This document shows, in pieces, positions 26,747 to 35,554 of a stretch of DNA of 64,000 nt. Below the pieces are notes generated by a model, which was not told the origin of the DNA, did no database searches, and saw only the letters and a program-made list of their open reading frames with translations. The translations under genes and the position numbers were made by a program. This stretch comes from an uncultured Collinsella sp. (lineage in GTDB: Bacteria; Actinomycetota; Coriobacteriia; Coriobacteriales; Coriobacteriaceae). Location of the stretch: the NCBI GenBank assembly GCA_900757505.1, contig CAAEOE010000048.1, positions 33,612 to 97,611 on the forward strand. The letters run 5' to 3'. How positions within the stretch are numbered: position 1 is the first letter of the stretch; the number at the start of each line of letters is the position of its first letter.

Positions 26747-27813
26747 TGTGGGAAGCCGATGACTCTCAGGACCTGTGGGCGACGCCCGGCAACTCGCCGG
26801 CGGCATCCATGGCGCATGGCGAGCGTATGGTGGGTTCGGAGCTAACGTCCGAGGACCTCGATGTCGACCGTACCCTGCGCCCCCAGCGCCTGGATGACTA
26901 CTGCGGCCAGGAGCACATCAAACAGAGTCTGCGCGTGCTGATTGAGGCCGCGCAGAGCCGCGGCGAGACGCTCGACCACGTGATCTTCTCGGGCCCTCCG
27001 GGTCTGGGCAAGACCACGCTGGCCACCGTTATCGCCAATGAGCTGGGCGCTCAGATCAAGACCACGAGTGGTCCTGCCATCGCGCGCACGGGCGACCTGG
27101 CGGCCATCCTTACTAACTTGCAGCCGGGTGATGTGCTGTTTATCGACGAGATCCACCGCCTCAACCGTTCGGTCGAGGAAGTCCTGTATCCCGCGATGGA
27201 GGACTTTGCGCTCGATATCGTGATTGGCAAGGGTCCGGCGGCGCGCTCGATTCGCCTGGATATTCCCAAGTTTACGCTGGTAGCGGCAACGACCCGTTCA
27301 GGCATGTTGACCGGCCCGTTGCGCGACCGCTTTGGCATTTCATATCGCCTGGATTACTACACGGTCGAGGAGCTCGCGCAGATTGTGACGCGCTCGGCGA
27401 CTATCCTGGGCGTGACGATCGACCATTCCAGCGCACTCGAGATCGGCTCGCGTTCGCGCGGCACGCCACGTCTTGCCAACCGCCTGCTCAAGCGCGTGCG
27501 CGATTACGCACAGGTGCGTGGCAACGGCCCCATCGAGCTCGATATCTGCCGCCAGGCGCTCGAGTTCTTCGAGATCGACGAGCTCGGTCTGGACTGGATG
27601 GATATTCGTATCTTGGAGACGCTTGCCAAGACGTTCTCCGGCCGTGCCGTGGGCCTGACGACGCTTGCCAGCGCGGTGGGCGAGGACCCGGGAACACTTG
27701 AGGATGTCTATGAGCCATATCTGCTGCAGTGCGGCTTGATGATTCGCACGCCGCAGGGCCGTCAGGCAACCCTTCGCACCTTTGAGCACCTGGGGATTGA
27801 ACCTACCGTTTAG
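26746..27813 (+). CDS. ruvB: Holliday junction helicase RuvB
   Basis: A 355-residue AAA+ motor for branch migration. Walker A GPPGLGKT is near residue 83, Walker B is LFIDEIHRL, sensor 1 is [19 protein letters not shown], and arginine motif [15 protein letters not shown] is in the sensor 2 region. The C-terminal winged helix reads [29 protein letters not shown] 26746 overlaps the ruvA stop by one base. GTG 26743 is an alternative with the same frame. An N-terminal extension of about 35 residues precedes the AAA+ core. Confidence 0.97.
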   Translation: MWEADDSQDLWATPGNSPAASMAHGERMVGSELTSEDLDVDRTLRPQRLDDYCGQEHIKQSLRVLIEAAQSRGETLDHVIFSGPPGLGKTTLATVIANELGAQIKTTSGPAIARTGDLAAILTNLQPGDVLFIDEIHRLNRSVEEVLYPAMEDFALDIVIGKGPAARSIRLDIPKFTLVAATTRSGMLTGPLRDRFGISYRLDYYTVEELAQIVTRSATILGVTIDHSSALEIGSRSRGTPRLANRLLKRVRDYAQVRGNGPIELDICRQALEFFEIDELGLDWMDIRILETLAKTFSGRAVGLTTLASAVGEDPGTLEDVYEPYLLQCGLMIRTPQGRQATLRTFEHLGIEPTV

Positions 27814-27957
27814 GGCGCTTTGTTATGGCGGGCTGTTGGGCTATCGCTGGGCATCGGGTAAACATATCGCCGTTCATCGGTTATGGGCGTTTTACTATTG
27901 CGCGCCCGTGCTATGCTGAATTGGTCTTTTTCTCATTCGGTAACGAAAGGACCGCCC

Positions 27958-29625
27958 ATGCCTACTGACATCGAAATCGCACGTTCTGTCACGCCGCTGC
28001 CTATTACCGAGGTGGCCAAGAACGCCGGCGTCGACGTTAAGCACCTTATTCCGTATGGCTTCGACAAGGCTAAGGTCGACTATTCACTGCTCAACGAGCC
28101 GACTGATCACCAGGCCAAGCTCGTCCTCGTGACCGCTATCAACCCAACGCCTGCGGGCGAGGGCAAGACCACCACGACCATCGGTCTGGCCGACGGCCTG
28201 CGTCGTCGCGGCGTCAAGAGTGCCGTGGCCCTGCGCGAACCTTCGCTCGGCCCCGTCTTTGGCGTGAAGGGCGGTGCTGCCGGCGGCGGTTGGGCTCAGG
28301 TCATCCCCATGGAGGATATCAACCTGCACTTTACCGGCGACTTCCACGCTATCGGTGCTGCCAACAACCTGCTGGCCGCCATGCTTGATAACCACATCCA
28401 GCAGGGCAATCAGCTCGGTATTGACGTTAAGCGCATCACTTGGAAGCGCGTTGTCGATATGAACGACCGTCAGCTGCGCCACGTTATCGACGGCATTGGC
28501 GGCAAGGCCCAGGGCGTGCCGCGCGAGGACGGCTTCGATATCACCGTCGCCTCCGAGGTCATGGCAATCCTGTGCCTGTCTACGAGCATTAGCGACCTCA
28601 AGGAACGCTTGGGTGAGATCGTCGTCGGCTACAGCTTTGCCGGCGAGCCCGTCCGTGCCCGCGACCTTAAGGCCCAGGGTGCCATGGCCGCGTTGCTTAA
28701 GGACGCGCTCAAGCCCAACCTGGTGCAAACGCTCGAGGGCACGCCCGCGTTTGTCCACGGCGGTCCCTTCGCCAACATTGCCCACGGCTGCAACTCTATC
28801 ATGGCCACGCGTATGGCGATGCGCTTTGGCGATGTCGCCATTACCGAGGCCGGCTTTGGTGCCGATCTGGGTGCCGAGAAGTTCCTCGACATCAAGTGCC
28901 GCATGACGGGCGTTCGCCCCAGCGCCGTCGTGGTCGTTGCGACCGCTCGTGCGCTGAAGTACAACGGTGGCGTCGCCAAGGCCGACCTCAACGAGGAGAA
29001 CCTCGAGGCACTCAAGGCTGGCATGCCCAACCTGTTGCGTCATGTCGACAACATCCAGAACGTTTATGGTCTGCCCTGCGTGGTCGCCATCAATCGCTTC
29101 CCGACGGACACCGAGGCCGAGCTTGCGCTCATCGAGTCCGAGTGCCAGAAGCTCGGCGTCAACGTTAAGCTTTCCGAGGTCTGGGCCAAGGGCGGCGAGG
29201 GCGCGCTCGACCTGGCCGATGAGGTCATGCGTCTGATTGAACAGCCGAGCGAGCTCAAGTTTGCCTACGAGGACGGCGCCGATGTTGCCGATGCCCTCGA
29301 GGCCGTTGCCACCAAGGTTTATCGCGCCGATGGCGTCGACTTTACGCCGGCTGCCAAGCGTCAGCTCGCCGAGCTGCGCGAGAACGGCTTTGGCAACCTG
29401 CCGGTGTGCGTCGCCAAGACGCAGTACAGCTTTAGCGACAACGCCAAGGCCCTGGGCGCTCCCGAGAATTTCCGCATCACGGTGCGCGAGCTCAAGGTTT
29501 CCGCCGGTGCCCACTTTGTGGTCGCACTGACCGGCAGTGTTCTGACCATGCCGGGCCTGCCCAAGGTGCCCGCGGCCGAAAACATCGACGTCGACAACGA
29601 CGGCAACATCACCGGCCTGTTCTAA
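27958..29625 (+). CDS. fhs: Formate-tetrahydrofolate ligase
   Basis: A 555-residue enzyme making 10-formyl-THF from formate, ATP and THF. The ATP-binding loop [13 protein letters not shown] is at about residues 64-76. [33 protein letters not shown] and [19 protein letters not shown] are the standard family signatures. Together with the FchA and FolD genes 11 kb away it makes up the folate one-carbon route to purines and methylene-THF. ATG 27958 follows GAAAGG. A -10-like TATGCT lies at 27912-27917. A terminator follows. Confidence 0.97.
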   Translation: MPTDIEIARSVTPLPITEVAKNAGVDVKHLIPYGFDKAKVDYSLLNEPTDHQAKLVLVTAINPTPAGEGKTTTTIGLADGLRRRGVKSAVALREPSLGPVFGVKGGAAGGGWAQVIPMEDINLHFTGDFHAIGAANNLLAAMLDNHIQQGNQLGIDVKRITWKRVVDMNDRQLRHVIDGIGGKAQGVPREDGFDITVASEVMAILCLSTSISDLKERLGEIVVGYSFAGEPVRARDLKAQGAMAALLKDALKPNLVQTLEGTPAFVHGGPFANIAHGCNSIMATRMAMRFGDVAITEAGFGADLGAEKFLDIKCRMTGVRPSAVVVVATARALKYNGGVAKADLNEENLEALKAGMPNLLRHVDNIQNVYGLPCVVAINRFPTDTEAELALIESECQKLGVNVKLSEVWAKGGEGALDLADEVMRLIEQPSELKFAYEDGADVADALEAVATKVYRADGVDFTPAAKRQLAELRENGFGNLPVCVAKTQYSFSDNAKALGAPENFRITVRELKVSAGAHFVVALTGSVLTMPGLPKVPAAENIDVDNDGNITGLF

Positions 29626-29650
29626 GCTCGCTGCTCATAGCCGCTTGCCC

Positions 29651-29688
29651 GCCCCGTCGTGCCTACCAAGGCCCGGCGGGGCTTTTTT
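29651..29688 (+). terminator. Rho-independent terminator after fhs
   Basis: GCCCCGTCGTGCC (29651-29663) folds with the GC-rich complement ending at 29682 (imperfect), followed by TTTTTT. Confidence 0.8.
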
Positions 29689-29806
29689 GATCCTTAGACC
29701 CGCGCACGTCTTGTAGATACCGACGGACTCTGCCCATCATAGGCTTTTGCGCGGGTAGAATGCATGGATAACTTGAGGCTCACGCGCGACGGAAAGGAAT
29801 CGTTGC

Positions 29807-30799
29807 ATGGATCAGGACAAGACAACCGTGATGGGCGGCTACGGTTCCGCGCAGGCTGGCGATAGCGCCGATGCGACTCGCGTTGTTCCCAACCCCGGTT
29901 ATACCGACCCCGCCGCGACGCAGCCTTCTGCCGAGCCCACCCGGGTTATGGGCTATGGCGACACGGCGCAGGATTCTTACGCTGCATCTTCACAAGGCCC
30001 CTATAGCAACGCAACTCCGGATCCGTTTGATTACGCGCCGCAGGATTCTTATGCTGCCTCGACGCCGAATCCCTATGATGACCTGCCGCAAAATCCCATT
30101 CCGCAGCCTCAGCAGACGACGTATATGCCTCGCACGGCGCAGCCTCGCTACGAGTCGCGCGAGCCGTATCGCGAGTACCCCAAGTCGATTCCGCAATATG
30201 GCGAGGACGAGGAGAAGAAGCCGTCGCGTTCGTCGAGCGTGATCAAGAAGATCCTCATCGTGCTGGCGATTTTCTTTGCGCTGTCGGTTGTGTTTGCCAT
30301 CGTGTCGGGCATGCTCAACAAGCGAGGGAGTTCAACGGCCGATACCGCTGCCGAGCAAACCGAGTCCGCCTCGTCTAGTACCGTCGATCTGAGCGATATC
30401 CCGGGGCAGTACTGGTCCAACGCCAAGAAGCTCCTCAAGTCGCGCGGCGCCGATCTTTCGAATGCCGTGGTCCTGACCGATGATGGCTCAACGCCCGTCG
30501 TCGATGCCAACTGGGTCGTTACTTCTGCCTACTATAACGACAACGGTAACCTCGAGATTCAGCTCACACGCAAGGACGGCTCGTCGGGCAACGCGTCCGG
30601 CGACCAGGGCGGCGCGGACAGCTCGAGTTCCAATACGCTGGAGGACTTGAGCAACAAGGCACAGGAGTTGGGAGACAAGGCGCAAGAGCTGGGCGACACG
30701 GCACAAAACCTGGGCGATACCGCGCAGAACTTGGGCGGCTTGGCGACGGATGCCTGGAACGCCCTGCAAAACGGCATCTCGGGCGCGCAGGGAAACTAG
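29807..30799 (+). CDS. Single-pass membrane protein with disordered N-terminus and heptad tail
   Basis: A 330-residue protein I cannot assign. Residues 1-140 are disordered, rich in Pro, Tyr, Gln and Ser, with repeats of the DSYAAS/NPYDD kind. A transmembrane helix follows (residues ~146-168, IVLAIFFALSVVFAIVSG), then an outside domain containing DLSDIPGQYWSNAKKLLKSRG and a small beta-rich part. Near the C-terminus a 7-residue unit is repeated: AQELGDK, AQELGDT, AQNLGDT, AQNLGGL. Such a heptad should form a short coiled coil. The topology (N inside, C outside) is inferred. ATG 29807 has AAAGGAA upstream. It is convergent with the CDF gene, with 12 bp between the stop codons. Confidence 0.75.
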   Translation: MDQDKTTVMGGYGSAQAGDSADATRVVPNPGYTDPAATQPSAEPTRVMGYGDTAQDSYAASSQGPYSNATPDPFDYAPQDSYAASTPNPYDDLPQNPIPQPQQTTYMPRTAQPRYESREPYREYPKSIPQYGEDEEKKPSRSSSVIKKILIVLAIFFALSVVFAIVSGMLNKRGSSTADTAAEQTESASSSTVDLSDIPGQYWSNAKKLLKSRGADLSNAVVLTDDGSTPVVDANWVVTSAYYNDNGNLEIQLTRKDGSSGNASGDQGGADSSSSNTLEDLSNKAQELGDKAQELGDTAQNLGDTAQNLGGLATDAWNALQNGISGAQGN

Positions 30800-30811
30800 C
30801 TGTTAAGCAGG

Positions 30812-31993
30812 CTACAACTGCTCGGCCGGACGCTCGGGCGAGCTAAAGCCCGAGTCAAACGTAACGACGCACGAGACGTCGGGCCGGCGCTCGTGCACGA
30901 TGCGCGTGACGAGCTCCAGCAGCTCCTCGTCGGATATGTCAAAGCCGTCGGGACGCACCAGGTCAAACGAAACAAACCCGTCGTGCTCGTGCAGGTCGTG
31001 GATGGAGAGCGCGGGATCGATCTGCATGACGCCGCGCTTGACCCAGCCGCGCAGGTCGTCGCCGGTGGTGGCGATGGGGTCGCAGTGCAGCGTGATATCG
31101 ATGCCCATTTGGCGCTTGATGTCGTGCTCGATGGTGTCCAGAATCTCGTGGTGCTCAAATGCGTCGCCCTCGCCGGGCATCTCCACGTGGGCGCTGGCAA
31201 ACTGACGACCGGGGCCGTAGTCGTGCACCATCAGGTCGTGTGTGCCCAAGACCTGCGGATAGGACATGATCTTATCGCGGATTGCCTGGACGAGCTTGGG
31301 GTCGGGCGCTTGCCCCAGCAACGGGCTGATGGCGTCGCGCACTAGGCCCATGCCGCTGATGCAGATGAAGATGCCCACACCCAGGCCTGCCCAGCCATCG
31401 AGGTCAAAGCCGGTCGTCTGCGAAATAAGCGCCGCCACCAAGACCGAGCCCGAGGTGATGACGTCGTTTTTGGAGTCCTGCGCCGTGGCGATGAGCGTTT
31501 CGGAATCGATGCGGTTACCCAGCGTGCGGTTGAACGCGGCCATCCAGAGCTTTACGAGCATGGACGTAGCCAGTGCCGCAAGGGAAATGAACGTGTAAGC
31601 GGTGGGCGAGGGCTTGATGATCTTGGTGACCGACTCGAGAATCAGGTTGATGCCGACGGCGCAAACCAGGACGGCGACAAACAGACCGGCCAGGTACTCG
31701 TAGCGGCCGTGGCCGTAAGGGTGGCCCTCGTCTGCCGGGCGGCTGGCAAGGCGGAACCCGAGCAGACTCACGATGTTACTCGAGGCATCGGAGAGGTTGT
31801 TGAAAGCGTCGGCGATGAGGGAGACGGAACCGGCGAGCAGGCCCGCGATGCCCTTGGCCAGGCACAGGGTGATGTTGAGGCCAATGCAGATGAGGCTTGC
31901 GGCAAAACCCGCGTTGGTGCGGCAAGATGCATCGACCGGCTTGCCCTCGCTGCCGGGAACAAGCGTATGTACCAGCCGATTTACAAATAGCAT
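30812..31993 (-). CDS. CDF-family divalent cation exporter
   Basis: A 393-residue cation diffusion facilitator, exporting a divalent metal in exchange for protons. Six membrane helices carry the metal site: ADAFNNLSDASSN in helix 2 (NxxxD instead of the HxxxD of zinc CDFs) and AQDSKNDVITS in helix 5 (DxxxD). This points to Mn or Fe more than Zn, although specificity is not proved. HPYGHGRYEYLAGL follows helix 2. The cytosolic C-terminal domain is longer than usual, with a second ferredoxin-like part after GDDLRGWVKRG. Start 31993 is favoured because a minus-strand -10 TACACT lies at 32027-32032, leaving a short leader. Confidence 0.85.
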   Translation of the reverse strand: MLFVNRLVHTLVPGSEGKPVDASCRTNAGFAASLICIGLNITLCLAKGIAGLLAGSVSLIADAFNNLSDASSNIVSLLGFRLASRPADEGHPYGHGRYEYLAGLFVAVLVCAVGINLILESVTKIIKPSPTAYTFISLAALATSMLVKLWMAAFNRTLGNRIDSETLIATAQDSKNDVITSGSVLVAALISQTTGFDLDGWAGLGVGIFICISGMGLVRDAISPLLGQAPDPKLVQAIRDKIMSYPQVLGTHDLMVHDYGPGRQFASAHVEMPGEGDAFEHHEILDTIEHDIKRQMGIDITLHCDPIATTGDDLRGWVKRGVMQIDPALSIHDLHEHDGFVSFDLVRPDGFDISDEELLELVTRIVHERRPDVSCVVTFDSGFSSPERPAEQL

Positions 31994-32164
31994 AGCGGTC
32001 GTCCTCACAATCATGTTTAAGGGGATAGTGTAGCTCGCGCGGGGGCGCCGTGCACCGATGCTCAGAAAATGCAGCAATAGTCTGCCGGTGCTAACGAGCG
32101 AGCCTTCTCGTCTGCCCGGTCGGTCCATTTTGGGCCACATGGGTATGGGCATGTGCCTGTTTGC

Positions 32165-32183
32165 TCGACATACTTAATGTCGA
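32165..32183. promoter_or_regulatory. Palindrome upstream of the zinc-ribbon gene
   Basis: TCGACAT (32165-32171), ACTTA, ATGTCGA (32177-32183): a perfect 7-bp inverted repeat 28 bp before the start codon, placed as an operator or transcript hairpin. Confidence 0.4.
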
Positions 32184-32210
32184 CAGCCCTGTGCAAAGGA
32201 GGACGTTTCC

Positions 32211-33548
32211 ATGGACGAGATGTTTGCCATTAAATGTCAAAACTGCGGCGGCCCTATGTACTCGCACCAAGCTAAGCGCAGCTTTGAGTGCGCTTATTGC
32301 GGTGCGGTCATTCCGTGGCAGGCGGACGCCGGAGAGCCCAAGAGCGCCCTGGGCATTCGCCATACGCCGTTGACGGTAGTGGATGGACTGCTCAAGCTCA
32401 CGCATGTGTCGCAACTCGAGCGCCCGGAGGACCCGGACTGGTATTTCTTCAATTCGCACTGGCGCAATCAGTCGGTCCTGGAACATCTGCTGTGGGAGGA
32501 TCGCGGCACGGCGCAAGAGTTCCAAGAGGCCACGCATGTGAGCATTCCATGCCCCTTCTGCGGAGCGTCCTTTGAGGGCGAGTCAACGCAGCGTGTGTTT
32601 GAGTGCCCGTCCTGCGGCAATAAGATCGGCATTGCAGACCTGCTCAAGCCCGGTACCTTCAGCAAGCGTCTGACCATGGGCGTGGGTGCGGAGCATGTGC
32701 CGGAGCAGGGCATTCCCTGCGAAATCTCGAAGCAGCAGGCACGTGCCAACGCACTGCAGCTGGTGCGCCAGTATGCGGAAGCCTTTGCCGGGCACGACGT
32801 GGAAGATGCGATCCAAAACGACATGATGCTCTTCTATTTCCCCATGGCGCTGGCGGACCTGCGCATGATGGCGAGTTTCCCGGGCAAGGGCCTGAGCAAG
32901 GAAACCCTGGTGTACTACGAGGTGCTCGACTGGGCATACCCCAGGGCAAACTACCTGGACGTTCGCCTCATGGGCATTTTGGAGCCGTGGGACTTTGCCA
33001 AGGTGGGCCCGTTCGATCCTGCCATGCAGGAGGGCGACTTCCGCGTTGTCTCCGTCGATGCGTCTACCAAGGACCAGGTGGTCATTGATAAGCTGGCGCT
33101 CGACGTTGCGGGCAACGATGCCGAGACCGTACTGGGGCTCAATAAAAAGAGCATCCGAACCTGGGCGCGCAAGGCCCGCAAGCATAAGGATGGCCTGGTG
33201 ATGGTGCCGGTGTACTTTGTCGACCGTCCGGCAACGGACAGCCGCGACGGCGAGCAGGTGCGCATCGCCGTGAACGGCCAGACGGGCCGCGCGGCCGCGG
33301 TGGTGTTTAGTGACAAGCGCGAGACGCATGTGGTGGCACCGCTCAATCCCAACGTGATGCTGTCGAGCGAAAGCACCGTGCACGCCACGCCCATCGAGGT
33401 CAAATACGTTAAATCGCCGTTCCTATACCAGATCGTACGCCGTGGAGGCTGCGAGCAACCGCGCCAGGTTGCAGCCGCCGTCGAGGGTTCCTACCGAGAG
33501 GAGAAGCCCAAACGCAAGGGATTGTTCGCTGCAATCTTTGGGAAGTAG
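32211..33548 (+). CDS. Double zinc-ribbon protein of unknown function
   Basis: A 445-residue protein with two four-cysteine zinc ribbons. The first is CQNCGG...CAYCG within residues 9-36. The second is CPFCG...CPSCG, roughly 60-80 residues later. The remainder (residues ~150-420) is mixed alpha/beta with no family I recognise; it contains ARKARKHKDGLVMVPVYFVD and a basic tail KPKRKGLFAAIFGK. There is no signal peptide or membrane segment, so it is probably cytosolic. The ribosome site AAAGGAGG is strong. It is divergent from the CDF exporter, so a metal link is possible but unproven. Confidence 0.75.
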   Translation: MDEMFAIKCQNCGGPMYSHQAKRSFECAYCGAVIPWQADAGEPKSALGIRHTPLTVVDGLLKLTHVSQLERPEDPDWYFFNSHWRNQSVLEHLLWEDRGTAQEFQEATHVSIPCPFCGASFEGESTQRVFECPSCGNKIGIADLLKPGTFSKRLTMGVGAEHVPEQGIPCEISKQQARANALQLVRQYAEAFAGHDVEDAIQNDMMLFYFPMALADLRMMASFPGKGLSKETLVYYEVLDWAYPRANYLDVRLMGILEPWDFAKVGPFDPAMQEGDFRVVSVDASTKDQVVIDKLALDVAGNDAETVLGLNKKSIRTWARKARKHKDGLVMVPVYFVDRPATDSRDGEQVRIAVNGQTGRAAAVVFSDKRETHVVAPLNPNVMLSSESTVHATPIEVKYVKSPFLYQIVRRGGCEQPRQVAAAVEGSYREEKPKRKGLFAAIFGK

Positions 33549-33701
33549 GGGAGTAGTGTCGGTCGGCGCTGCGATGCGATAGCTAGAGGAACGGGGCAGC
33601 TCGCAGGAGTGCGGACTGTCGTCTGATTGTTTGAGGGTGCCAGATGTAAATAAACAGTGGAGCGGCTGCAAAAGAGCTGCCTCACTGGGTAAAATCAGGG
33701 T

Positions 33702-33795
33702 GTGCGGCGGAACCCGCTCCTCAGTCGGTCAACTTTGGAAGCGCGGGCAACGCAGGCGCTATCGTCTAAAGGGCCGGCTGCAACCGGCCCTTTTC
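33702..33795 (+). ncRNA. Candidate structured small RNA with its own promoter and terminator
   Basis: A -10 box TAAAAT (33690-33695) is followed by about 95 nt ending in a strong terminator. Within it the segments TGCG, CCCGC and GCTCC pair in order with GGAAGC, GCGGG and CGCA, giving one long hairpin with internal loops. I looked for SRP RNA, 6S RNA, tmRNA and tRNA features and did not find their conserved cores, so the identity is open. Confidence 0.35.
33768..33795 (+). terminator. Strong terminator in a gene-free region
   Basis: AAAGGGCCGG (33768-33777) and CCGGCCCTTT (33784-33793) form a perfect 10-bp stem followed by TTTTC. It is 220 bp past the zinc-ribbon stop, so it probably belongs to an RNA transcript. 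Confidence 0.8.
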
Positions 33796-33972
33796 TGTGG
33801 CAGCCAATGAACCCACATCAAACGAAGGCCGCGTCTTTGCCTGTCAGGTCACGCTCGCCAGCCACGGCTAGAATGTCGTTGCCGGCGTCCATGACCGGTA
33901 TTGTTTCGTAGCAGCCGTCGCAACCGCGAGTGCGCCTGCGACGGCTGCGATGGTTTCGGTCGCAACGTGCTG

Positions 33973-35022
33973 CTACCCTTGCGTTTCGCCATTAGTCGCT
34001 TCGTTGATGGCGCGGTACTCGGCACTCAGCTCGCGCGCCAGCTCTTCCTTGCTTGGAAGATACGGCAGGGATTTGGCGGCAAACACTTGGTCGTTGTCTT
34101 CGGGCAGCGTGTACTCGACGATCGAATCGCTTTTGTCCGCGCAGAGCACGATGCCTATGGGCGGATTGTCGCCTTCGTTCATGAGCTCGCGCGTGTAGTA
34201 GTTCACATACATTTGCATCTGGCCCAGGTCCTGATGCGTAAGATCGTCCGTCTTAAGGTCGATGAGCACGAAGCAGCGCATCAGATAGTTGTAAAAAACA
34301 AGGTCAATATAGAAATGGCGCCCATCAAAGGTGATGCGCTTTTGGCGCGCCTCGAAAGCGAAGCCACGGCCAAGCTCCAGCAGGAACTTCTGAAGATGCG
34401 TGATGAGCGCCTGCTCTAGATCGCTCTCGCGAAACGCAGCATCGTCCGAGAAACCTAAAAACTCCAGTACATATGGGTCGCGGATGATATCCTCGGGGCG
34501 ATGGGTCGGGGCGCTCTTTTGGATTTCCTGGGTGACGGCCTCTTTGTCTTTGCTGGCAAGTAGGCGCTCGCGGAACATGGTGTTGATCTGGCGTTCGAGC
34601 TGACGCGTGCTCCAGCGAGAATCGGCACATTCGTTCATGTACCAGGTGCGAGCTTCGGGGTCAGGAATGCGTATTAACCTGCGGTAATGTGTCCAGCTCA
34701 ATTCGGGACGCAGTGAGTCCCGAATTGGAAATGCAAGATAGAACTGACGCATTTTGCGCAGCTCTCTTGCTTCAAAACCTTTACCAAAATCCTTGGTAAG
34801 CCTGATTGCGAGGGCGTTGAGCAGCGCCTCGCCATACTTGGCGCGCTCCTCTCCGCCCTGTTCATCAACAATACTCTTGCCGATCTCCCAATATGCCTCA
34901 ACCATCGCAAAGTTAACAGCGGTATAGGCCTTGTCGCGAGCGGCGTTGAGAATCGAGGAGACCTGCTTGTAAAAACCTTCGGGCACGATTGCCGATTCTC
35001 CACGGTTTACCAGTTCGCCCAT
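33973..35022 (-). CDS. YhcG-type PD-(D/E)XK nuclease domain protein (DUF1016)
   Basis: A 349-residue protein. The N-terminal DUF1016_N region has NAARDKAYTAVNFAMVEAYWEIGKSIVDEQ, and the C-terminal nuclease domain has FDGRHFYIDLVFYNYLMRCFVLIDLKTDDL, with the Asp and Asp-x-Lys catalytic set. YhcG proteins are scattered among bacteria, often near restriction-modification or mobile DNA, and are thought to cut or process DNA. No such partner is visible here, so it stands alone. The start is ATG 35022; an in-frame GTG sits directly before it (35025). The ribosome site is weak. Its patchy distribution suggests horizontal transfer, although GC content is like its neighbours. Confidence 0.85.
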   Translation of the reverse strand: MGELVNRGESAIVPEGFYKQVSSILNAARDKAYTAVNFAMVEAYWEIGKSIVDEQGGEERAKYGEALLNALAIRLTKDFGKGFEARELRKMRQFYLAFPIRDSLRPELSWTHYRRLIRIPDPEARTWYMNECADSRWSTRQLERQINTMFRERLLASKDKEAVTQEIQKSAPTHRPEDIIRDPYVLEFLGFSDDAAFRESDLEQALITHLQKFLLELGRGFAFEARQKRITFDGRHFYIDLVFYNYLMRCFVLIDLKTDDLTHQDLGQMQMYVNYYTRELMNEGDNPPIGIVLCADKSDSIVEYTLPEDNDQVFAAKSLPYLPSKEELARELSAEYRAINEATNGETQG

Positions 35023-35190
35023 CACTGTCGCCCCGCTTTCCTCTTGTGGAATGCATCTTTATCGAATTTAGTTTAAAGCCTCGCGCGGACACGAATTGCT
35101 GTGCTGTCTGACATCATCGCATGGGGCCTTGCGGTGACTAAAATGTGACCATAGAGGCAGTTTTAACTCTAACCATGGGGAGCGATGTGT

Positions 35191-35460
35191 ATGGACAACA
35201 ACACTTTGCTATTCCAGGGTAAGGGTTCGGGCAGGTTTAAAGACGTCAAGATCTACCCTAACCGCATTGAGGTACTCAAGAAGGGCACTTTCGGCGGCAA
35301 GCACACCGAGATTGTCTACCTTAAGGACATCACGGGGGTCAGCAGGATCAAGGGCCGCGACGTTTTTCTGCGCAACAGGCTGTTGACTGCCTGTGTCTTT
35401 AGCCTGAGCAGCCGCTCCCAGGCTCAGGAATTCGTCAACGTGCTGAACATAGTGATGTAG
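35191..35460 (+). CDS. Small PH-like domain protein
   Basis: An 89-residue protein with a beta-rich pattern: LLFQGKGSGRFKDVKIYPNRIEVLKKGTFGGKHTEIVYLKDITGV, then a C-terminal helix SRSQAQEFVNVLNIVM. This is the layout of a bacterial pleckstrin-homology-like domain (strands plus one helix). There is no signal peptide. ATG 35191 with GGGGAG 8 nt upstream is preferred to ATG 35185. A -10-like TAAAAT lies at 35138-35143. The binding partner is unknown. Confidence 0.65.
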   Translation: MDNNTLLFQGKGSGRFKDVKIYPNRIEVLKKGTFGGKHTEIVYLKDITGVSRIKGRDVFLRNRLLTACVFSLSSRSQAQEFVNVLNIVM

Positions 35461-35554
35461 CCTATGGCGGCGTTCGGGCCAAGGTAAAAATCGGGGGCAC
35501 AGAACGGTGTCCTACGCTCCCGATTGAGTCGATGTGTTTAAAAGGCCGGCTTGC

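Larger units (their letters stand above)
33549..33972. other. Gene-free region with a possible small RNA and a palindrome
   Basis: There is no protein gene in this 424-bp space. It contains the candidate RNA at 33702-33795. It also has a nested palindrome: GCAGCCGTCGCA at 33911-33922 inverted at 33937-33948, inside the outer pair GTAGCAGC (33908-33915) and GCTGCTAC (33969-33976). The palindrome follows the stop of the minus-strand YhcG-like gene and may end its transcript, although no T-run is present. Confidence 0.4.

Noticed and set aside
33690..33795. SRP RNA, 6S RNA, tmRNA or tRNA at the candidate small RNA locus
   Set aside because: The GGAA-type SRP apical loop with its conserved flanks, the tmRNA tag/CCA end and tRNA arms could not be found.
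33818..33892. A 24-residue minus-strand frame (MDAGNDILAVAGERDLTGKD...) downstream of the YhcG-like gene
   Set aside because: It looks somewhat protein-like but is very short, has no ribosome site and no recognisable family; it may be a gene remnant.
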